Part shown: positions 38,556 to 49,370 of the stretch, in pieces
How the letters are laid out: each line of letters starts with the position of its first letter
Position numbering within the stretch: position 1 is the first letter of the stretch
Assembly: GCF_901709675.1 (NCBI RefSeq)
Contig: NC_051094.1
Coordinates: 4,925,001-4,989,000 of the forward strand
Length of the DNA: 64,000 bases
Source of the DNA: Syngnathus acus
Taxonomy: Eukaryota; Chordata; Actinopteri; Syngnathiformes; Syngnathidae
Direction: 5' to 3'
Position numbers and translations under genes: made by a program
Notes under the pieces: model-generated
What the model was told of the DNA's origin: nothing
Seen by the model: the letters and a program-made list of their open reading frames with translations, nothing else
Database searches by the model: none

Positions 38556-39082
38556 AATCAACAGCAATACCTGAAACAATTTGGGTGATCTTTTTAGCCT
38601 TCATATCAATGGGAATGCTGTCCTCAGTAAACCACATGTAATTCGCTAATCTGATCATCGCTTTAACCAGAAACACCATCAAATGTTGACTAAAAATTAT
38701 TTAATTTCTTTCAAGTCTTGTGTTTTCCAAAGATTATTTATTTTTCACTACATCAAATTAAAACATTTCCTTTTCTTCGCAAAATTCCCCAATTACTCCC
38801 AGAATACAAGTTTTGCCTTTCAAGTGTTAATGTCCTCGTTTTTTGTGTTTGTGGAATAGCCCAAAAAAATGTATAGTAACGGTCTATTATTGTCCATACA
38901 TTATCTATACTGGATTTCTGTAGTGTTTTGCAGCGACTTTTTTAATATTTTGGTTGGATTGATTAAATTAACTAATAATTGGCTTGTTTAGAACTAATAT
39001 TTATTACTAAAACTGTAATACGTAGACAAAACTTCAAGCTCTCGCTTTTTTACTGGCTGTTTAACAAGAGCTCGAAATACAG

Positions 39083-39164
39083 CCAATGAGAGAAGACCAT
39101 AGACCCACATGATCCCGCCTATTTGAATCAAATTAACCAATTAGAAACGCCCTAGGATTTCAAA
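39083..39164 (+). promoter_or_regulatory. KMT5A promoter: CCAAT boxes with CHR-like motifs
   Basis: Two forward CCAAT boxes (39083-39087, 39137-39141) with a CHR-like TTTGAA at 39122-39127 and an inverted TTCAAA at 39159-39164, 145-225 bp before the start codon. CCAAT plus CHR is the usual layout of G2/M genes controlled by NF-Y and MuvB complexes. KMT5A is a cell-cycle gene. The function is inferred. Confidence 0.45.
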
Positions 39165-39308
39165 CTCCTACACGTTTCTACGCATAGATACACTAGTTAT
39201 TTGTATGGGTATGTCGACGTTGTCGTCTCAACACAAAAAAACCCCTAAAACCACAGGAATTATTTAACTCACCACCCTCCGCGTCGGACATGTACTCGAA
39301 AAACTGAC

Positions 39309-41259
39309 ATGGCAAAAGGTAACCAAAACATCCTAACTCTTTTATGTGTGCGCTTATGGCTTCGCTAGGTAGTTAGCTAGGCTAATAACAAGCAGCTACC
39401 CAGATTGAGGGAGTAGTAACAAAACTGCTGGAATTTGAGTTTGCAGGGAAGAAGCAGGTGCAAAGGACGGACGAAAAGCCGGAAACCGTTCCTGTAAGCA
39501 AAGGCATCTCCGAAGAGACGAAAGAAAACCGGCCGCTAGTTACGAAAGAGGTATGTTTGATGTCTACGCTGAACAAAGTAGTCCTGCTTTGACGGAGTCT
39601 CTTTATATGGGGTTACCCGGATGTAATCGAATGGGATACAAAAACAAACGTGTAATAAAATATTCAGCTCTTGCAGGACATCCGGCATATTTTTCATCAG
39701 TTTACCCAGTTGAAACAAAATGAAATGTCACTAAGTAATCAAGCATAACCAAGCCCCCCCACACACACACACTGTAGAATCTGTGTTGATGGGGCACCCA
39801 AAAGTCATTATACTACTGTATATATAAACTATTTAAGTATATTTACTTTGATTTGTTTTTATCTTGTGCAATAAATTAAAGTTGAAAAGAATTCAAAGTG
39901 GCCCTTGCATTGTTCAGCCAGACTGCACAAGAAAAGCACCTCAGAGTGTTCGCCCAAGTCCACCTAGTTCAAAAAAGGCCATATTGCCTCTGAGGTACAC
40001 CTCCGGCATGCTCATTCAAGATGGAAGTGACGCGGATGTCAATCACACAGCTAAGCTTGACAAAGGTGAGAAAGCTTCTGTATTAGCATTGCAAATAGCA
40101 AGACAAGAGAGCGCCAGACACAAGCTGTTGTCATTGTAGACACCTCGAATAAGACTCCGACAGAGCTGTGTGAAGCCAAAGTCGCCGATCAACCGCAGCA
40201 AAAGCAAACGACGACGCACACGAACGCGAGTCTGGCAGACAACAGCAAAGTTCCAGCAACTAAACCCCGAAGTCGGAATCCTCGCAAGGGCAAAGGGAAA
40301 AAGTGCGTTGGGAAGCAATTCATCTCATGAGTGAGGAGGAAACGTATTATGATAAAATTGTCTTTCCCTTCAGGACAGAGAATAACGCTTCCCAAAACAG
40401 AAAGGTCACAGACTTCTTCCCGATCAGGAGGAGTAACAGGAAAACGAAAGCAGAGTTGAAGGTTTGGGATGATCCTTTTCTACCAACTTAATTGCTGAAT
40501 ATACACCGAACAGATTCTATTCTCATGAAATGTTTACAGAATGAAGAGCACAAGCATTTGGATGATTTGATTAAGAACGGTGTTGAAGAAGGAATGCAGG
40601 TAACGCCCACGGTGCCTATATTCTTATCCTGCAAACCAAAGTAAATGCGTCTTGTGACACTTAAGAACTGTCACCTCTGCGTATTCCCAAAAACAAACAT
40701 TTCGGAATAGCGTGAGTTGTAGCACTCTATTCACCATGGGGGGCATAATATTTCCAATGTGTTATTAATGGTGCTGGGTTTTGTCCACAGGTGAGGGTGA
40801 TCGAGGGCAAAGGGCGTGGCGTGTTTGCCGAGCGGCGATTTAAGAAGGGCGACTTTGTGGTGGAGTACCACGGCGACTTGCTGGAGCTGGCTGAGGCCAA
40901 GCTGCGAGAGGCCCGCTACTCCCAAGACCCCCAGACGGGCTGCTACATGTACTACTTCCAGTACCAAGCTAAGACCTACTGGTGGGTCTACTTGAAGTCT
41001 CCCATCATATGATTGTGAGAAAATAAATGTTTCTTCTCCTCCACACAGCGTGGACGCCACGCGCGAGACGAACCGCTTGGGGCGGCTGATCAACCACAGC
41101 AAGGTCGGCAACTGCCAAACCAAGTTGCACGCCATTGACGGCTCGCCTCACCTCATCTTGTTGGCGGCCAGGGACATTGAGGCGGACGAGGAGCTGCTGT
41201 ACGACTACGGCGACCGCAGTCAGGAGGCCATCTCGGCTCACCCGTGGCTCAAGCATTAA
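39309..41259 (+). CDS. kmt5a: Histone H4-K20 monomethyltransferase KMT5A (SETD8/PR-Set7)
   Basis: Nuclear enzyme that monomethylates H4 Lys20. Eight exons: 39309-39318, 39447-39550, 39882-40065, 40140-40302, 40374-40461, 40540-40599, 40791-40981, 41049-41259, total 336 residues. Exon 1 encodes only MAKG. The SET domain fills roughly residues 205-336, with GKGRGVFAERRF, FVVEYHGDL, GCYMYYFQY, RLINHSKVGNCQTKLH, ELLYDYGDRS and the C-terminal HPWLKH, all hallmarks of KMT5A. Exon 5 carries QNRKVTDFFPIRR, a PCNA-interacting degron with the TD pair and a +4 arginine that CRL4-Cdt2 reads, so S-phase destruction appears conserved. The N-terminal half is otherwise poorly conserved and rich in Lys and Thr. 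The exon 3 acceptor (AATTAAAG) is weak; its position is set by reading phase. Confidence 0.95.
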
Positions 41260-41516
41260 AACGCACACACACCACCGTTGTCTCGAAACTCGTCGGTGCC
41301 ACACGGATGCTACGGATGACTCGTCCTTTTTTTTTTTTTTTTTTTTAAAGGACGTACAAAAAATGATTTTAAACTAACATGCTTCTTTTGTTTGTTTTTT
41401 TTAAAACAATTTTAATCATGCTTTTTACATTTCTCTGCTGTAAAGGATCAAATGTTACATATTGTCTACTGCTGTGATATTTTCCACCCGTATAAATTAT
41501 GAGCTAAGCTGTGCTC

Positions 41517-41522
41517 AATAAA
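41517..41522 (+). terminator. KMT5A polyadenylation signal
   Basis: AATAAA about 258 bp after the KMT5A stop codon. The rest of 41260-42696, between the KMT5A and RILPL2 stop codons, is AT-rich 3' UTR and intergenic DNA with no recognised gene. Confidence 0.5.
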
Positions 41523-42696
41523 AGACACAATGAGCTGAGAAATGCATTTAAGGAATAAATGGTTCAAAGTGTCATGAGGAGATGAATGTTTTGCTTTGTA
41601 GCTCCTCGGAGCAGGAATCAAATTTTCCGCCATCACAAACATTACTGGGCATTAAAATGTCATTTTGTAAGAAATTCAGTTACAATATCATTAAAGTGAA
41701 AAGCACTGGACTGAACGCTTCATTAGGTACTCAAAGGAAGTGCATCACAAGATGTGGCCAGTGTGGTTTGAGTTTGATGTGTTTTTGTAAACCTCAGATA
41801 CTTTCGTTTTTGTTGATGAAGACGTTAAGTATAATCAACGCATTTTGTTAAATTGAAATTATTACAATAAACCTACTATGTGTGTTTGGAGACCAAATGT
41901 TTTTTTTAACATTATAATTTGACATTTGGTTTAACTGTGAATTTTTGGGAGTATCAAACAAAAAATGCAATCTAACTGAAATGTGTGTTTTCCTAAACTA
42001 GACTGTTTTGTCGTCAATGAACATATGGTTTCATAAACGTTGAGGAATTTGTCTTCTCGAATAAACCTGATGTTTGTTTTTGTAAACATCCAAGACAATT
42101 TAGTTGCCAATGACTAACGCATGTTACTGTGAACATCAAAACAAATTTTGTCTTTGACGAACCTGACGTCCGTGATTACATAAACAGTATGTGGGCAGTA
42201 TAGGAAAGATTGGGTCTGCTCATTTCAGTGGATAAAGAATATATGATTTGAGTACTGTTATGTTGAAAGTTTAAATACATATCAATTGCTTATTAATGTG
42301 TTACCTATTGTGTGTTAGCAATAGCGCAAAGCTAGCAGAAAAAGCCGTGTGTTTGTCTAAAAGGCACAATGTTCAGTTTGACAGTTTTTTCTTTTTTTCT
42401 TAGGTATTGCTAACAATTTGCCAAAGTGTTGGTTAAGTGAGTCGAGTTGCCTTTCCTGCCATCATAAAGAGCTCGTGTTTTAACTTTTTGTATCTCTCTT
42501 GTGAAGGCTCATGTATAGGATGCAGGTGTACCTAATGATTTGAAGAGCATCACAATAATAAATCTTTTGTTACACATGTAAAATTAAGCGTGTGTTAACT
42601 TTACAAATAGTCTGTGAGTACAAAAATATAAAAGTGGTTCGAGAAACCTTCCAAACAATCCAGTCCCACCAGGGTATTTTTTGAGGTCTTCTCGTC

Positions 42697-44166
42697 TTAC
42701 TTCCGTCTAAATGAAAACCTAGCGAGAAAGAGAAAAACAAGTTAGTGCGGGAAGGCATTCGGGTATCGGAGGGGAAAAGTGCACAGCACCGAAGAAACTC
42801 CAGTGAGTCAACATCATTTGGTCACAAGTATGTGATTAGGCTCAGGATGAGTGAGTGCAGCCTCACGCAATGCATTGTGTCATGCGCTGCATGTAAAGCT
42901 GCACTTGACAACAACGCATCCGTTTGCTTCGCTCCTCGTCGTCCTCGGTGAGCTGAAGTCGATCCAGACTGAGTGAAGGAGGGGTGGGTTCTGATCGCCT
43001 CTCAATCACTCATCAATTTGCTCGTTTGTATATCGTATTTTAAAAGCTATCTGTACATGTGGTAAGTTCAAAATGTGAGTACTTCGGACACATCGAGTAA
43101 ATATTAAAGACAATTTAACTACTCACAGTTTTCCAATGGTGGTCTTTTCCGTTTTTGCATCGTTGATCCCGGCCGCTCCGTTCTGCACCGACCCGTCCAA
43201 GTCCACTTCCACCATGGCCGCTTGGCCCTGTGACAGAATCCCGCTGCACAAACACAATCGAATCCCACGTGAGCCACTTGCACGCCAAACTGTTGCATGA
43301 GGACACTTCAACACGTGATGGTGAACAATAAAAAGCATAAGCAGGCTCCTTTATAGCAGCACAGTCTAATAAAAGTCTTGACAGTAATGTTTACCTCTTG
43401 TAGAGCTGCAGCTCCTCTTGGGCCACCATGAGCTGGGCCTTCAGCTGGTTGCGCTCCTGTAGGACCTCTTTCAGCTCCTGCATGGTGAAGCGAGGCCTGT
43501 TGGGGTCACTCAGGTCCACCACCATTTGATTGGGTCCCACCGCTTGCTTCAAAGACAACAACACTTAGCTTATGATTTGTCGTACAACTTTTTTTCCTGA
43601 TCAAGCTTGGAATGCAATTTACTCGTAAACTGACAAGCCATTAATCCAGAACTAGGTGTTGGTTCGGTCGGTTTGCGCGTGAGCGCCCTCTGCTGTGCAC
43701 TGAAAGTGACATCACAGTGCACTCAGTTTCACGGCTCACCAGTTTTCTGGGTTTGGCCACAGTGGATGCCGATCTAAGTAATCCTCATATTTAGGCAGAC
43801 AACACCAGCGAGGGAAAAAAATACAACTTAGATCGTACTCTTGTCATTTATATCCACGGACGACTGCCTCACCGTGCCCTGGCCGGTGGAGCTTTCCGTG
43901 ACGACGCGGTCCAATTCGCTCTTCAGGTTGTCCCTCTCAATTTTCAGCTCTTCCAGGGACAAGTTGTACTTGTTGACCATCGTTTCGAACATCTCCAGCA
44001 CGCGAACTATGCGAAACTGGAGGTCAGACACTTCTTCGCCCGTACGGCTGATCCTCAACAAGTCTCGTCCGACGACGTACGAGATGTCGTACACGTCCTC
44101 CACAGTCAGCTCGAAGGCGTCCTTCTCAAACGCCAATGCTGGCGACGACTCCTCGTCAAAGTCCAT
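42697..44166 (-). CDS. rilpl2: RILP-like protein 2
   Basis: Effector of LRRK2-phosphorylated Rab8/10 and partner of myosin Va, active at the centrosome and primary cilium. Four exons: 44166-43873, 43546-43395, 43243-43127, 42718-42697, total 194 residues (human about 211). RH1 domain in exon 1 (ELTVEDVYDISYVVGRDL). RH2 in exon 2, with DLSDPNRPRFTMQEL keeping the two arginines of NRPRF, equivalent to human R130 and R132, that contact the Rab phosphothreonine. The last exon adds only FSFRRK plus the stop codon; its leucine codon is split by the intron, and the end resembles the KKLFFF end of human RILPL2. The gene lies head to tail with its paralogue RILPL1, as in the human block, but without SNRNP35 between them. 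Confidence 0.94.
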
Positions 44167-44564
44167 GCTTAGAAAGGGGAACCCAATCTTTATCTTCGTC
44201 GCTTCTCAATGATGTTTATGGCCGGAGCGGGTGACTTCTTCGAGAGGAGCAGCACTTCCCCCATCACGCGTCTGCCAATGGCGAGTGGGGAAGAGGACGG
44301 CTAGTATCCTAGCTACAGGTGAGAGAGCACAAAGAGTAACGTGCGGAGTTAAGAGGAATCCCCTCCGTTCCTCCACTCGCCTACAAACATTCTTTGTAGT
44401 TTAACGTTTGTAGTGGCTAGATACTCGCTTTTCGTACCGATTCAAATAGAGTTTGGAAATGAATCGAGCAACGCTTTGTAGTGTAAACCCCTTTGGAGTG
44501 TGGGCTGGCTAAAGGATCAGCCAATACCTCTTAAATGTTCGGGCTTTTCCACGTTTTTTCTCCC

Positions 44565-44578
44565 GTCACTATGGCAAC
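44565..44578. promoter_or_regulatory. X-box-like motif upstream of RILPL2
   Basis: GTCACTATGGCAAC matches the X-box pattern with one mismatch (GTCACT for GTNRCC) and a perfect GGCAAC half. It lies about 400 bp before the RILPL2 ATG. The rest of 44167-45408 holds no gene I recognise. Confidence 0.4.
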
Positions 44579-45065
44579 CAAAGATCCCAAACACGCCAAA
44601 ATGTATGAGTGCACAACATGCACCGCTCCCCGGAACGTCATTTTTGTCAACTGCAGAAAGCGACAGAATTTCTGTGGGAATTACGTGAAAGGGAAGAGTC
44701 AGTGTTGGGCAAGGTACTTGGAAAATGAAGTCAGCTAAGCTACAAGCATTAAATGTACATTTATCTACATACCTTTGCATTTGCTTTGCATACATTGCAT
44801 ACATACATGGCTACATCAAATGTAGCTTAACAATACTGAAACTACTCTCCCGAAAATGTTTGTCAGTTTAGAAGACAATGAATTAGCAACATAATTAATT
44901 TAAAAACTACAGAAAATCTTTAAAAAAAAAAGTCAAATGTGACCATTAATATGGGATTTCTGTCATTGAAAATGTAAAATCGTGAAAAATATTGCATTTG
45001 AATAGCATTTAATTTACCTTTGTGACTGTTCAAACATGGAAATACATAACATGAAAAATAAAAGC

Positions 45066-45071
45066 TTTATT
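45066..45071 (-). terminator. RILPL1 polyadenylation signal
   Basis: TTTATT on plus, i.e. AATAAA on minus, about 340 bp after the RILPL1 stop codon. A plus-strand AATAAA sits beside it at 45057-45062. Assigned by position. Confidence 0.4.
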
Positions 45072-45408
45072 TCAACATTAAATCACCATAAATTTTTGTA
45101 CAGTAGATTTGGTTGACGAGACTAAATATATATCAAATTGGCTTCACTTGAGCGCAGGTAGCACATTTTATACCATTGATACTCAATACCTTTGTCATAT
45201 ATTATTTTAGCTGTTCTTTAAATAAGCCACTGTCAGCTAGAGTTGGCTTACTCCATTTTTTTTCCTTAATTGCATTAACTGCTAAAAAGGAATTGACTGT
45301 ACATCTTTTGGTACCTTCCCACCATTTGGCAGGTAATTTAAAAATCAAATTCAAATACACTACTCGGAAATAATGGATAAAGTCCAATAGCCCTAACTGC
45401 TTAAAAAA

Positions 45409-47850
45409 TCATACAAAGGAAACGAGGCGTCTGATTGGCAACAACGTTGGGTCGTCTGCGATTAAACCGGCGGCGACCATGGGCATGATGGCGGTGAAGA
45501 TCCTGAAAGTGAAAACAGAGAAACCTCTGCCGATATAGATTCACGTGTTTTGAGGAGATATGTGGAAGTATGTATATCACTCACAGGCGACGTATTCCAG
45601 AATCCGGCAAATCTGAGGAGGTGCTGGTGACCTCTGGTGGTGGCATCGATGAAGATGAAGCACCAAGGAGACAGCTGACATCCTCCTCTAAGTCTTCACT
45701 GGGCGACGGAATAAAGTGAGTGAACTAACATGTTTTATGGCCATGAACTCACGACATTACGTTGCACTGATAAAATAATAACAGATATGGAAAGCCCTAG
45801 TCAATCCCTTTAATCTGAGATGCGACTCAATGTGGTTTGTTGCAGGATTTTTGATCCGATTTCTTTTTTTAATTACCTTTTGTGATAGGCCAGTTCTTCC
45901 TCTAGAAGGAAAACCTGAGCCTTGAGTTGGTTTCGCTCTTGCAAGACATCACGAAGCTCCTGCAGAGTGAAGTGAGGAGCTTTCGCCTCCGCCTCTTCAG
46001 GCACTTCTTCCTGCAGATGACATAACATGAAATATCTACAAATGTTACAAAAATACTATGATTATTATTATTTTTTACGATTATAATGGTGTCTGTCTTA
46101 CCAGTAAGAAAGCAGACTTGTGTATGTCCTGCTGACTTGTGTTCACGCGTCTGTGCGTTGAGCTGTTGAGGAAGTTGGGAATGTTCTCCAAGGAGTCAGT
46201 ATCTCCTCCGCACTCGACCCATACCGAGTCTGCCTTGACACACTCGGACGCCTGAATGTCAGAAAAACACGTCAAAACATGAGGGGCACTTAAGGCTTAG
46301 CATATATAAAGACAAAGTGTTAAACAGGACACATTAAATATTTCCCGGGATCCTCACGTGTGGGGACGCCTTGGACGTGGACGAAAACAAAAGGTTCTCC
46401 TCCTCCATCTTGGCCACCTCCCTCTCCAGTTCCCACTCCTGCCGCTCCTTCCTCAGCTGGGTCAACTCGCGCCGCAGGGCGTCCATCTCGAACCGACGGG
46501 CCTGCGCCGCAGCCTCCAGCTCTGCCCGTTGCCGCATGGCCGCCTTGCCGTGCGCCTCCATCGTGCCGAGTTTGTGACGGAGATCCTGATTGATCCGGAT
46601 CAGACGGTGCTGCTGCAGCTGGAGCTGAATGGAAACAAATGAGCGGTGCAAACCAAAATGTCAGACTTCCAATGTTGTTTCAGGCATGGATTCTTGGAGG
46701 CTTCAAATAAAAAATAACTGACTTCCTGCATCAATTCAGACATTGCTTTTTAAATTGATTTGTGAGTCTACTCATAATGTGGCTTCAGAGCTCATTAAAA
46801 AAAAAAAATTAAAATGGACCTTAGAAATGACCCACAGATGTCCACTCACCGCCTCAACGTCATCGTTTTTTAGCATCAGCTCGTGGTCTTTGGCTTGGAT
46901 TTCATCCCTCTGCTTCTCCACCAACTTATTGAGCCTTGTCATCACTTGCTTTTCCTTCTCCACCGTCCCTGCGAGGACACAATATATTTACCCATAGGAC
47001 AAGAGGAAATATAGCTCCGCACTGCGTGTGCGATTTGATAAATATAGCGGTTGTCAACATGACAACGGTGTCTTCAAAAATAACCTGTGCTAGTTTGACC
47101 CCACCGCATTTGGCCGCGAACGTTCGGGTGTCAGCATATCGACACAAATTGTCCATTCTCACGTGACTGAACGGACAGTAAATAGGGCCCCCTATAGTTC
47201 TACTCAGAGATGCAAGCAAGTAGGTCTCTAACTGATAATATAGTCCACCACAGTAAAACCCACCCTCATCTTGCAGGTACTGGTCTTGGTTTTCCACGAG
47301 AGCTTGGCTGAAAGCTCGGCAAGCCAGCAGCTTTTTGTTCTCCGCTTCCAGCTGAGACAGCTGCGAGAGGAGATTCTCAACCTCGGCTTTCCACACGTCT
47401 TCCACCTGCACTAACTCCTGGAAGAAGAAAAAAAACAAAAACAAAACATTGCGTCAGTCAAAATTCTGTATTTGGTCTTAAAAAGGAGACAGAGGAAATA
47501 TTTTTTGTTAACAGGGGAATGTGCGAATATATGGGGTTCGACTCTTTCCACATCACACTTACCTGGTGGTGCTTTCTCTCCTGCGCCGCCCTGTCGCTGC
47601 GCTCCTGGCGCAGCCGCAAAAGCTCCCGTCGCAGCTCGTCGGCCTCCTGCCCGCTGCCGCCGGCGTCTCCGCGGCGGCTCACCAGCGTCTCCAGGAGCTC
47701 TAAAACTTGGACCACCTTAGGAACCACGCCAGCCAGAGCCTCACAGCCGAAGCGCTCGATGGTCCGCTCAAACTCCTGCGCCAGGGCCGCGGCGATGTCG
47801 TACACGTCCAACACGGTCAGGTCGGACCAGGTCTTCTCCAGAGCAGACAT
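45409..47850 (-). CDS. rilpl1: RILP-like protein 1, with altered RH2 domain and hydrophobic tail
   Basis: Centrosome, cilium and lysosome protein that in mammals binds LRRK2-phosphorylated Rab8/10. Eight exons: 47850-47563, 47417-47264, 46968-46850, 46624-46358, 46251-46102, 46010-45877, 45698-45585, 45502-45409, total 439 residues (human about 403). RH1 in exon 1 (LTVLDVYDIAAALAQEFER), followed by a long coiled coil (QVEDVWKAEVENLLSQL, VEKQRDEIQAKDHEL). RH2 in exon 6 is HFTLQELRDVLQERNQLKAQ, preceded by EAKAP where human RILPL1 has DPNRPR; Ala337 and His339 stand at human R291 and R293. Exons 7-8 give SGIRRLIFTAIMPMVAAGLI and end RRLVSFV, unlike the FSFF-type end I know. The RH1 and coiled-coil sequences fit RILPL1 better than RILP, but a lineage-specific paralogue is possible. 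Confidence 0.88.
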
Positions 47851-49370
47851 GACGTGTATTGCGATTAAAAATAAAAATCTTGGTTCTTAGTCTTCCTCCA
47901 CGGAACTGTCGTGTCACATTTTACAGTGGAAACGAGCGTTTAAGGGACTTTTGTGAAGGACCGCGAGGACGGTTCAACGACGAAGGACTACTTGTTATGA
48001 AGTTTGTTGACAGGTTCAACTTTAACTTTCGACGATGCGTTCAAGGCTCTCGAAAAGGTTCGTACATATCAGTATTTATTGATTCCCTGAGCGGATCAAT
48101 TTATACGCGTTCATCGGACAAGACCACTGCAGGATATTAATAATATAACAATGTCTTTTCTTCAGACAACGTTGCAATGACAATCCATATTATATTAAAA
48201 CCTGAACGCGAGTATGTTGGGGGTTTTCTTTTACCACAGTTTCTGAATGCAACAGTCAATACATTCCACGCTGCCCGGAGAACCCGACTGCGCATGTCAG
48301 AATCTGATGCGTTAATACTTTAAAAATACAAGCGAAAGACCAAAGCCCAGACCACGTATTAAATTAGTGTATGAAAATACAGAATACGCAAATCACTTGA
48401 AAAAAATTCAAATCAAAATTTAAAAAAAATATATATATATATATTTTAAATTAGTCAATAAAACCTTAACGTTTATGGATATGTTGTGTGGGGATACGTT
48501 TCAGTAGTGATAAAATGGAAAAGAAAAATACATTTACAGTAAAAAAAATATTGTAGAAATAAAAGTTTATGGCTTACTTGTAAAATGTCCCCCCCCAGAA
48601 AAAATAGAGGGACATGTCAATAAATTAGAATTAAACATTTATTTAATCTGCTGGGCATTTACATTTGGTATCAGGAGAAACACCTTCGTTAAAATATAGT
48701 ATTTCCGACTAGATTTGGGAGCATATCAAAAAGAATAGAACAGCATAAGATGATGCAATAATAACCCTTCCAAGTACCCTGTAGGAAAAACTCCCAGAGG
48801 TGATAAACATCCACATTCATCCTAGAAGCTACTACATGTAATTGGCGTGTACAGCATGTATCCATTCGAGATGAACTCTATACATTATTCTTGTTGGGAC
48901 TTGCTGTACAACTGGATGGCTTTACATGAATTATTATTATGATCAGTATGATTAAGTAAGACATAGGTCCAGCACATTCCAAGGCCTCTGAGCTAACAAA
49001 TGAGATGAAAACTGTTCAACATGAAGACAACGAGGGAGGTGTGTTAAAAAAAAAAAAAAGTTCAGATAACTCATTCTCAAAGCAGCATCTAGAATTTTTA
49101 CCATGTCTTAAAATACTCAACGCAGTGGAAAAAAACCTTTGTTGATTAGGTTGCCAAATTTGAAAATAGAATAATAGGCTGTTGTAATATATAGGCATTA
49201 ATGGAAAATAATGTGCAGCTTCTGTTCCATTTTGGCAAAAGCAAATGACATAAAAAAAAGAGCAAGATTGTCAGCAAGCAACCTATACGCGGGATTTTCT
49301 CCCCTCTTCTCCTCATAAGGCATTTTACGTTCCGGGATGACGACGATGTCACATCTTTGTGCTTCTGCTT
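47851..49370 (-). other. RILPL1 upstream region and HIP1R 3' UTR
   Basis: No gene recognised. The left part should contain the RILPL1 promoter. The right part is the HIP1R 3' UTR, with a minus-strand AATAAA (TTTATT at 48638-48643) as a likely polyadenylation signal about 730 bp after the HIP1R stop codon. Confidence 0.45.

Noticed and set aside
44535-44738. Small plus-strand open frame with Cys pairs upstream of RILPL2
   Set aside because: No recognisable domain, it overlaps the presumed RILPL2 promoter, and its length is expected by chance.
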